Shown here in pieces: positions 1 to 5,188 of a DNA stretch of 8,355 nt. The notes beneath the pieces are model-generated. The model searched no databases. It was not told the origin of the DNA and saw nothing but the letters and a program-made list of their open reading frames with translations. The stretch's first letter is position 1; each line of letters opens with the position of its first letter. Source of the DNA: Bacillota bacterium (GTDB lineage Bacteria > Bacillota > Clostridia > Peptostreptococcales > Anaerovoracaceae); contig JAFYFK010000283.1 in NCBI GenBank assembly GCA_017543805.1, forward strand, positions 1 through 8,355, written 5' to 3'. The position numbers were made by a program, and so were the translations under genes.

Positions 1-1645
1 CAAAGTCGTAGAGACCTGCGGAGACGCGTATCCGGATCTCAGGAACAGACACGAATATATCAAGAAGATCATCCGCATCGAGGAAGAGAAGTTCGACAAG
101 ACTATCGAACAGGGTTCCGAGATACTGGATTCCTATATCGCAGAAGTAAAGGCCGCCGGAAAGTCCGAACTTACCGGAGAACAGGCCTTTAAGCTCTACG
201 ACACCTACGGATTCCCGTACGAGCTGACCGAAGAGATCGCCGCCGAGGCAGGCTGCACTGTCGACAAGGCTGCTTTCGACGCATGCATGCAGGCCCAGAA
301 GGAGACCGCAAGAGCCGCGAGAAAGTCCGAGGACACCGAGGGCTGGCTCGACGAGGCTTCCATGTACCGCAATTATCCGGAGACCGAGTTCACCGGTTAT
401 ACAACTCTTAAGTGCGACGCCAAGGTGCTCGGCATGGTCCAGGGCATGAGCTCGCTCGGAAGAGCCGGAGAAGGCGACGAAGTCCGCGTCATACTCGACC
501 GCACTCCGTTCTACGGTGAGGGCGGCGGCCAGGTAGGCGACCGCGGAAAGCTCGTATCCGACACCTGCGAGGCTGAAGTCCTCGATACTATTAAGGCCAA
601 CGGCGTCTATGTTCACAAAGTGCGCGTCACCTCCGGCGAACTCAACGTCGGTGAGACCGTAAGCGCGGAAGTCGACCCCGTAAAGAGGAACGCTACTGCC
701 CGCAACCACACCGCCACCCATCTGCTCCAGAAGGCTCTGCAGATGGTGCTCGGAAGCCACGTAAGCCAGGCTGGTTCCTATGTAAACGAGGATATGCTCC
801 GCTTCGACTTTACGCATTTTGAAGCTATTTCCAGGGAGCAGCTCCAGCAGGTCGAAGATATAGTAAACAACGAGATCCTTAAGTTTACCGACGTAAACTG
901 GGAAGTCATGCCCATTGAGGAAGCCAAGAAGCTCGGCGCTATGGCTCTGTTCGGCGAAAAGTACGGAAATGAAGTCCGCGTCGTTACTGTTCCGGGATTC
1001 TCCGTTGAATTCTGCGGAGGAACTCACGTGGCCAACATAGGACAGATCGGCGCTGTGCGCATCGTGTCCGAATCCGGCGTAGCCGCAGGCACAAGGCGCA
1101 TCGAGGCTGTCACCGGAGCCGGCATCCAGAAGCTGCTCAGGGAAGAACAGGCTCTCGTTGCCGAGACCGCGGCGGCTCTCAAGACCAACGCCAGCGGCCT
1201 TGTAAAGAAGGCTGAGGCGGTCACCGAGGAACTTAAGGCCGTAAAGAAGGAACTCGAGCAGGTCAAGGCTGAAAGCCGCAGCTCCGGACTCGCGGACCTC
1301 ATCAAGAACGCTAAGGAAGTAAACGGAGCCAAGCTTATAACCGCTTACTTTGAGGATATGACGATAGACGAGCTCCGCTCCATGTCCGACCAGGTAAAGG
1401 CCTCTGAAAAGAACGCCGTAATGGTATTCGCGGCGCTCAACGGCGAAAAGACAACTCTTATGGTATCCGTTGCGGACGCTATGCTGGAGAAGGGCGTTCA
1501 CGCCGGCCAGATGATCAAGCAGATCGCGGCTGTATGCGGCGGAGGCGGCGGCGGAAAGGCCGATATGGCCCAGGCCGGCGCTAAAGACCGTTCAAAACTG
1601 CCCGAGGCGTTTGATCTCGCAGAAAAGATTCTTGCACAGATGTAA
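1..1645 (+). CDS. alaS: Alanyl-tRNA synthetase, C-terminal two thirds (5' end outside window)
   Basis: Cytoplasmic class II synthetase that charges tRNA-Ala and hydrolyses mischarged Ser/Gly-tRNA-Ala. The reading frame is open from base 2, so the gene began upstream; 547 codons are present against about 875 residues in typical bacterial AlaRS, meaning the ATP/alanine-activating core is mostly missing. Visible in order: the end of the tRNA-recognition domain (KLYDTYGFPYELTEEIA, from about 191), the editing-domain zinc/catalytic motif HTATHLL (707-727) and its partner CGGTH (1013-1027), a Lys/Glu-rich coiled coil (about 1170-1290), and the C-Ala/DHHA1 domain with a six-glycine loop followed by KADMAQAG (about 1536-1581). 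Editing residues look intact. The ATG at 287 is internal and is not the start. No terminator follows; a promoter for the next gene overlaps the 3' end. Confidence 0.98.
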   Translation, partial: KVVETCGDAYPDLRNRHEYIKKIIRIEEEKFDKTIEQGSEILDSYIAEVKAAGKSELTGEQAFKLYDTYGFPYELTEEIAAEAGCTVDKAAFDACMQAQKETARAARKSEDTEGWLDEASMYRNYPETEFTGYTTLKCDAKVLGMVQGMSSLGRAGEGDEVRVILDRTPFYGEGGGQVGDRGKLVSDTCEAEVLDTIKANGVYVHKVRVTSGELNVGETVSAEVDPVKRNATARNHTATHLLQKALQMVLGSHVSQAGSYVNEDMLRFDFTHFEAISREQLQQVEDIVNNEILKFTDVNWEVMPIEEAKKLGAMALFGEKYGNEVRVVTVPGFSVEFCGGTHVANIGQIGAVRIVSESGVAAGTRRIEAVTGAGIQKLLREEQALVAETAAALKTNASGLVKKAEAVTEELKAVKKELEQVKAESRSSGLADLIKNAKEVNGAKLITAYFEDMTIDELRSMSDQVKASEKNAVMVFAALNGEKTTLMVSVADAMLEKGVHAGQMIKQIAAVCGGGGGGKADMAQAGAKDRSKLPEAFDLAEKILAQM

Positions 1646-1660
1646 AAACACGGATATAAT
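1632..1660 (+). promoter_or_regulatory. Sigma-A-type promoter for ireB-ruvX operon
   Basis: TTGCAC at 1632-1637 and a perfect TATAAT at 1655-1660 are separated by exactly 17 bases. The -35 element lies within the last alaS codons, and the predicted start near 1667 would leave a short leader carrying AGGAGG (1681-1686) before the ireB ATG. Seen directly; promoter activity is inferred. Readthrough from alaS remains possible because no terminator is seen between the genes. Confidence 0.7.
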
Positions 1661-1693
1661 AAAGTGTCAAATATAGTCAAAGGAGGTTTGGGC

Positions 1694-1942
1694 ATGGATA
1701 GAAAGACGATATTGTTTAACAACCCGGACAGATCTGAAGAACATACTACCGAAGAGATCCTTCGCAGCGTTTACGAAGCGCTCGAAGAGAAGGGTTATAA
1801 TTCCATCGACCAGATGGTTGGCTATATATTATCCGGAGATCCTTCTTATATAACCGGACACAATAATGCCAGGAATCTGATCCGCAGGATCGAAAGGGAC
1901 GATCTGGTCGAAGAGCTTTTAAGGAGCTATCTTAACAAATGA
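1694..1942 (+). CDS. ireB: IreB family regulatory phosphoprotein (DUF965/UPF0297)
   Basis: Small 82-residue cytoplasmic protein. In Enterococcus faecalis the homologue is phosphorylated by the PASTA kinase IreK and influences cephalosporin tolerance; elsewhere the role is poorly known. The family signature is clear: an N-terminal KTILF strand, EILRSVYEALEEKGYN (21-36), VGYILSGDPSYIT (42-54), NNARN (57-61) and ERDDLVEELLRSYL (67-80). The ATG at 1694 is preferred over an in-frame GTG at 1664 because AGGAGG ends 7 bases before it and GTG would lie on the predicted transcription start. Thr5 aligns by eye with E. faecalis Thr7; no Thr corresponds to Thr4. The stop overlaps the ruvX start by 4 nt (ATGA). 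Its place between alaS and ruvX is the standard Firmicutes arrangement. Confidence 0.95.
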   Translation: MDRKTILFNNPDRSEEHTTEEILRSVYEALEEKGYNSIDQMVGYILSGDPSYITGHNNARNLIRRIERDDLVEELLRSYLNK

Positions 1943-2388
1943 GGATAATGGCCCTCGATATAGGGGACAAAACAGTGGGCGTCGCGGTGAGCGACGCCTT
2001 ACTCATAAGCGCGAACGGCGTTACGACAATTGAGCGCGTCGGTGCCAGGAAGGACACCACCAAGGTGCTCGAGCTGGCGGACGAATACGAGGTCACGACG
2101 ATCGTCGCTGGCCTTCCGCTGATGCTTTCCGGTGAAGACAGCCCGCAGACACAAAAGGTGCGTGACTTTGTCGAGCTTCTGAAAAACAAGATAAGGAGCA
2201 CCGGCAGAAAGATAAACGTCGAGTTCCAGGACGAGCGTTTTACCACAAAGATCGCCGAAAACGTGCTGATAGAAGCGGATATGTCGCGCAAAAAGCGCAA
2301 GGAGATAATCGACAGGCAGGCCGCTGTGGTCATACTGCAGAGTTATCTTGACAAGCTGCGCATTGCCGCCGCAAGGGAAAAGGGATGA
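1939..2388 (+). CDS. ruvX: RuvX/YqgF family RNase H-fold nuclease (putative Holliday junction resolvase; pre-16S rRNA processing)
   Basis: 149 residues, normal length for the family. The protein is an RNase H-fold nuclease: E. coli YqgF is implicated in 5'-end maturation of 16S rRNA, while the resolvase name comes from fold similarity and in vitro work on homologues. Visible motifs are LDIGDKTVGVAVSD (6-19, first metal-binding Asp7), VAGLPLMLSGEDSPQ (56-70), FQDERFTT (96-103, acidic pair Asp98-Glu99) and DRQAAVVILQSYLD (125-138, Asp125). All catalytic acids are present. The start at 1939 overlaps the ireB stop and has AAGGAG at 1921-1926; a second in-frame ATG at 1948 is less well placed. The stop overlaps the next start by ATGA, so expression should be coupled both ways. 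A strong potential hairpin lies in codons 14-20 (reported separately). Confidence 0.95.
   Translation: MRIMALDIGDKTVGVAVSDALLISANGVTTIERVGARKDTTKVLELADEYEVTTIVAGLPLMLSGEDSPQTQKVRDFVELLKNKIRSTGRKINVEFQDERFTTKIAENVLIEADMSRKKRKEIIDRQAAVVILQSYLDKLRIAAAREKG
1978..1998 (+). other. Perfect 8-bp inverted repeat inside ruvX 5' coding region
   Basis: Arms GGCGTCGC (1978-1985) and GCGACGCC (1991-1998) are exact reverse complements around a 5-base loop. It lies about 40 bases after the ruvX start codon. Only two T residues follow, so it is not a convincing intrinsic terminator. It may simply reflect codons for a conserved GVAVSDA motif, or it could slow ribosomes or protect mRNA in the operon. Confidence 0.5.
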
Positions 2389-3413
2389 AGAAGCACGCGA
2401 TAATCCCGATATTCATAGCGCACAGGGGATGCCCTCACAAATGCGTGTTCTGCAACCAGAACGCGATAACCGCCCGCTCCAGGGATGTCACTCCCGATGA
2501 CGCGCGGCGCATTATTGAGGAATACCTTCCGACATTGCAAAACAGAGGCCTTGAAGAGATCGAGGTCTCTTTTTTCGGTGGAAGCTTTACAGGGATCCCG
2601 ATAGAACAGCAGAAGGCGTTCCTTGCTGTGGCGAAGGAATATAAGGACGCCGGCCTTATACAGAAGATCCATATGTCCACAAGGCCGGATTACATTGACC
2701 GGCGCATACTGGACAACCTTAAGGAATACTCCGCGGATGTCATTGAGCTCGGAGTGCAGTCGTTTGACCCGGAGGTACTGCGATTAAGCGAACGGGGGCA
2801 CGATGTTGAGACTGTTTACAGGGCCTGCGAACTTATAAAAGAGTACGGATTTACGCTTGGAATACAGCTGATGATAGGACTGCCTGGAGATTCGTATGAA
2901 GCCTGCATGGATTCAGTAAGGCAGACTGTCACGATCGGCCCGCGGATAGCGAGGTTGTACCCGACGGTCATAATAACGGATACCGAGCTGTACAGAATGT
3001 ATCTCAGAGGCGATTATAAGCCGTTTTCACAGGAGAAAATGCTGCTGACGGTAAAGGATATGTACAAAGCGCTTACAGCGGCGGGTATCAAAGTTATACG
3101 CGTAGGGCTGAAGAGTTCGGCTCTGATAAACGACGGTTCCGACAGCAGTGTGGCGGGGGATACATACCACCCCGCATTCCGCCAGCTTCTGGAAGGCGAG
3201 CTCGCTAAAGACGAGATAGAGGCTCAGCTCAGGTCTCTGTGTCCTGACGGAGGACCGGCGGAGATAGAAATACACACCGCACCGGAAATGATGTCAAATG
3301 TAGCCGGACACAAGGGTGTTAACAGAAAATATTTTACTGAAACATATCCGGAAATCAGATTTTTCTATATAAATGATGCCGCTGCTGACGGTATCAGGGT
3401 GCTCAGAAGATGA
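2385..3413 (+). CDS. Elp3-like radical SAM protein without acetyltransferase domain (COG1243-type)
   Basis: 342 residues. The [4Fe-4S]/SAM motif is GCPHKCVFCNQ with Cys16, Cys20 and Cys23 in the C-x3-C-x2-C spacing. It is followed by FFGGSFTG (63-70, SAM-binding Gly-rich strand), STRPDYI (98-104), ELGVQSFD (121-128), RGH (137-139), LGIQLMIGLPGD (158-169) and a C-terminal AGHKGVNRKYF (307-317). These match the Elp3-like radical SAM core often seen near rnc in Clostridia and usually labelled elongator-like. The HAT/GNAT domain of true Elp3 is absent, as the protein ends soon after the radical SAM fold, so tRNA wobble-uridine acetylation cannot be assumed. Substrate is unknown; a tRNA or rRNA modification role is an inference. 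Its start overlaps the ruvX stop and its stop overlaps the next start, each by ATGA. Confidence 0.88.
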   Translation: MKKHAIIPIFIAHRGCPHKCVFCNQNAITARSRDVTPDDARRIIEEYLPTLQNRGLEEIEVSFFGGSFTGIPIEQQKAFLAVAKEYKDAGLIQKIHMSTRPDYIDRRILDNLKEYSADVIELGVQSFDPEVLRLSERGHDVETVYRACELIKEYGFTLGIQLMIGLPGDSYEACMDSVRQTVTIGPRIARLYPTVIITDTELYRMYLRGDYKPFSQEKMLLTVKDMYKALTAAGIKVIRVGLKSSALINDGSDSSVAGDTYHPAFRQLLEGELAKDEIEAQLRSLCPDGGPAEIEIHTAPEMMSNVAGHKGVNRKYFTETYPEIRFFYINDAAADGIRVLRR

Positions 3414-4069
3414 AAAGTGTATGGATATCTGAAGACGCTGATCCGCGTCTGGCTGAATATCTGGGATCTGCCGGCAGGCAGGTGTGCAGGGTGCCGCATA
3501 CAGCTGCTGTCGGTCACGCGGTCTCTGCCCACCCCGACATTTATATGTGCAGACTCGGCGCGGGTGCCGAGGCTGAAGTGTTTTTCGGCGATCCGTCGGA
3601 GCTCGGTCCTGATTACCCGCAGGATGTGCGCTTTAACGCAGTCGTTACTTCAAAATATATTATTTCTCTGAACAGGGTCACTAGCCCGATGCTGATATGC
3701 GCCGCGGAAAAGCTGTACCCGGGCATTCGTCTCATTAATGTTCCCCAGGGATACACGAAGTGCAATATGGTCGTGATAGACGATACACACTTTATTACAG
3801 AGGACGCCGGGATCGCAAAAGCGCTCTCAAAATACCCTGAAATAACCTGTATGACTGTATCCACGGGCCATGTTGCCCTCCGGGGCTTAAAAAACGGCTG
3901 TCTGGGAGGCGCAAGCGGCAGGGTGGGGTCAGATATCGTATTTAACGGAGATCTTTCGTCACACCCCGATTTTGAGCGTATAAAAGCATTTATTGAAAAC
4001 TGCGGTTTAAACACAGTCTGTTTCCCTGAATGGCGGCTGACTGACATCGGAAGCATAATAAGCGAATAG
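3410..4069 (+). CDS. DUF6873-like GME-fold (pentein) protein of unknown function
   Basis: 219 residues, predicted soluble: no signal peptide or membrane segment. From memory of clostridial relatives, the pattern fits the DUF6873 'GME fold' family, named for guanidino-modifying enzymes such as arginine deiminase and DDAH. Shared blocks seen here: AHPDIYMC (40-47), NVPQGYTKCNMVVIDD (110-125), FITEDAGIAKAL (128-139), a GH-x2-L-x-G...GG-A-x-G stretch (153-170), VFNGDLSSHPD (177-187) and a C-terminal TDIGSII (211-217). Cys118, His154, His185 and acidic residues Asp132, Asp181 and Asp212 are candidate functional positions, but no catalytic set is proven. The start overlaps the radical SAM stop by ATGA with no strong SD of its own, implying translational coupling. 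It is the last gene of the cluster; no obvious terminator follows. Family assignment is by pattern recall only. Confidence 0.75.
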   Translation: MKSVWISEDADPRLAEYLGSAGRQVCRVPHTAAVGHAVSAHPDIYMCRLGAGAEAEVFFGDPSELGPDYPQDVRFNAVVTSKYIISLNRVTSPMLICAAEKLYPGIRLINVPQGYTKCNMVVIDDTHFITEDAGIAKALSKYPEITCMTVSTGHVALRGLKNGCLGGASGRVGSDIVFNGDLSSHPDFERIKAFIENCGLNTVCFPEWRLTDIGSIISE

Positions 4070-4123
4070 CAAATAGAAACAGCCTATATAACAATTTGTG
4101 TTACGAAACTTTCTTAAAGCGAT

Positions 4124-4152
4124 TTGACTTTTTGTGTGAAGTGGGGTATCCT
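4124..4152 (+). promoter_or_regulatory. Promoter of the NlpC/P60 gene
   Basis: TTGACT (4124-4129) and TATCCT (4147-4152) are 17 bases apart. Transcription would begin around 4158-4160, which coincides with the proposed ATG at 4160. Upstream (4070-4123) nothing resembling a strong terminator or a better promoter is seen. Confidence 0.55.
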
Positions 4153-4160
4153 ATGCCCCA
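4142..4160. promoter_or_regulatory. Inverted repeat over -10 and start codon (possible operator or hairpin)
   Basis: TGGGG at 4142-4146 and CCCCA at 4156-4160 are exact reverse complements, with a further AT...AT match inside the 9-base centre (half-sites TGGGGTAT and ATGCCCCA). The element covers the -10 hexamer and the first base of the start codon. A repressor bound here would block RNA polymerase. Function is inferred from position only. Confidence 0.35.
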
Positions 4161-5008
4161 TGAGTAAGAACAAACGTGTGATTTCAGGGCTTTTGTCCCT
4201 GATAATACTGCTTTCGATAACGTTTTTCGCTGCTTCGAGGAACGTTTTCAGCAGTGATGAAGTAATTGAAACTGCAGCGGAAGAGCTCGCTGCTGAAGAA
4301 CTGAATACAGAAAAAGTTGCAATAGAGGAAGTCGGCGCTGTCCCCGGATCAGAAAAGGAGATCAAAGAACATATAAGCGCGTCAGCTACGCAACCCGCGG
4401 CCGCCCCGGCAGCGCTGCTCTCAGAAGATCTGTCAGATGTAGCGGACGCTTCGTATACGTATAAAACAGGGGAAAGAACATCGTCCGCGGATGTTGCCGC
4501 ACTGCAGCCCGGAGTTATCGCAAAGGTCGCGGACATTCCGCTCGACCGCATACACGCGGTATATTACACCATCAATCCCGGAGAACAGCCCTCCGTAAGC
4601 GGTGAGAACGAATATGGTTCAGCTATCATAACCAACGCCCAGAAGTACCTCGGCGTTCCTTACGTTGGGGCAAGCGCGGATCCGTCTGTCGGATTTGACT
4701 GCTCCGGCTTTGTAAATTACGTCTACAACCAGACCGGTATCTTTGTTCATTCCAAAAGCTGCAGCGGCATCTGGAATGAGGCGCAGAAGGTCAGCGTACC
4801 GACCCCCGGTGACATCGTCTTTTTTGTAGATCCGGAGACACGCAGCAGATTTACGCATGTCGGAATATATCTCGGAGACAACAAGATGATCCACGCCGGG
4901 ACCTCCGGCATCTGCTACACGGATCTCGGCATCAGTTACTGGCAGCCGCGCATCTACGGCTACGGCAGGATAGTTCCCGCTGCCGAAGAAAGTCCCGAAC
5001 AGGAATAA
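4160..5008 (+). CDS. NlpC/P60 family cell-wall endopeptidase, secreted or N-terminally anchored
   Basis: 282 residues. Cysteine peptidase fold that typically cleaves gamma-D-Glu-diaminopimelate type bonds in peptidoglycan peptides. A basic N-terminus and a hydrophobic segment (about 8-25) form a signal peptide or anchor; FFAAS offers a possible signal-peptidase site. Residues 31-150 are a Glu/Ala- and Ser/Pro-rich linker without a recognisable SH3 or LysM repeat. The C-terminal catalytic domain (about 153-272) shows FDCSGFVNYVY with Cys181, FTHVGIYLGD with His233, and MIHAG with His245: a complete Cys-His-His triad. The ATG at 4160 is chosen over an in-frame TTG at 4124 because that TTG is the promoter -35 element and the following residues do not look like a signal peptide. 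No good SD is present (a GGGG at 4143-4146 is the nearest purine run). Its stop directly abuts the stop of the convergent gene. Confidence 0.92.
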   Translation: MSKNKRVISGLLSLIILLSITFFAASRNVFSSDEVIETAAEELAAEELNTEKVAIEEVGAVPGSEKEIKEHISASATQPAAAPAALLSEDLSDVADASYTYKTGERTSSADVAALQPGVIAKVADIPLDRIHAVYYTINPGEQPSVSGENEYGSAIITNAQKYLGVPYVGASADPSVGFDCSGFVNYVYNQTGIFVHSKSCSGIWNEAQKVSVPTPGDIVFFVDPETRSRFTHVGIYLGDNKMIHAGTSGICYTDLGISYWQPRIYGYGRIVPAAEESPEQE

Positions 5009-5188
5009 TCAATCATATTTCTTCCGCGCTTTTTCCGCCGTGTTTTCTATTGCGTTCTCAAAACCCGTAAGCGCGGCGAACGGCGCAAACTGGGCAGCCC
5101 TGTCACTGAGGGACATCTGCGGATGCTTTGACGAAACGTGCCTGGGCATATCTATGATGTCGCTGTAGAGTTTTTCGCTTTCCGTCAT
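5009..5188 (-). CDS. Short YolD-like/polymerase-associated small protein, probably lacking the usual C-terminal domain
   Basis: A 59-residue protein, easy to miss by length filters. It begins MTESEKLYSDIIDMPRHVS, then KHPQMSLSDRAAQFAPFAALTGF (21-43) and ends in a charged ENAIENTAEKARKKYD. The MS-x3-RAAQF-x-PFAALTG block is what I recall from the N-terminus of small YolD-like proteins encoded next to Y-family polymerases in Clostridia; those are usually about 110-120 residues with a second beta-rich domain, which is absent here. The ATG overlaps the polymerase stop codon (ATGA, 5185-5188), so it is surely co-translated with the polymerase and probably serves it, but its biochemical role is unknown. 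The stop codon TGA (5011-5009) is immediately adjacent to the TAA of the NlpC/P60 gene on the other strand. Confidence 0.85.
   Translation of the reverse strand: MTESEKLYSDIIDMPRHVSSKHPQMSLSDRAAQFAPFAALTGFENAIENTAEKARKKYD

Noticed and set aside
2650..2688. Inverted repeat CCGGCCTT (2650-2657) / AAGGCCGG (2681-2688) inside the radical SAM gene
   Set aside because: The 23-base loop, the location inside conserved STRPDYI coding sequence and the absence of a T-run make chance the simplest explanation.
2385..3413. True Elp3 (tRNA uridine acetyltransferase) assignment
   Set aside because: The GNAT/HAT domain is missing; only the radical SAM portion and a short C-terminal part are present.
3613..4056. 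Minus-strand open frame opposite the DUF6873-like gene
   Set aside because: The opposite strand has family-like motifs and operon overlap; this frame has neither.
4114..4551. Minus-strand Ser/Ala-rich open frame opposite the NlpC/P60 N-terminus
   Set aside because: The low-complexity product is a shadow of the Glu/Ala-rich linker on the coding strand.
5024..5076. Arms CCGCGCT and AGCGCGG near the convergent stop codons as a bidirectional terminator
   Set aside because: The arms are 7 bp with a loop of about 40 bases and no proper T-tract, and they lie within the small gene's coding sequence.
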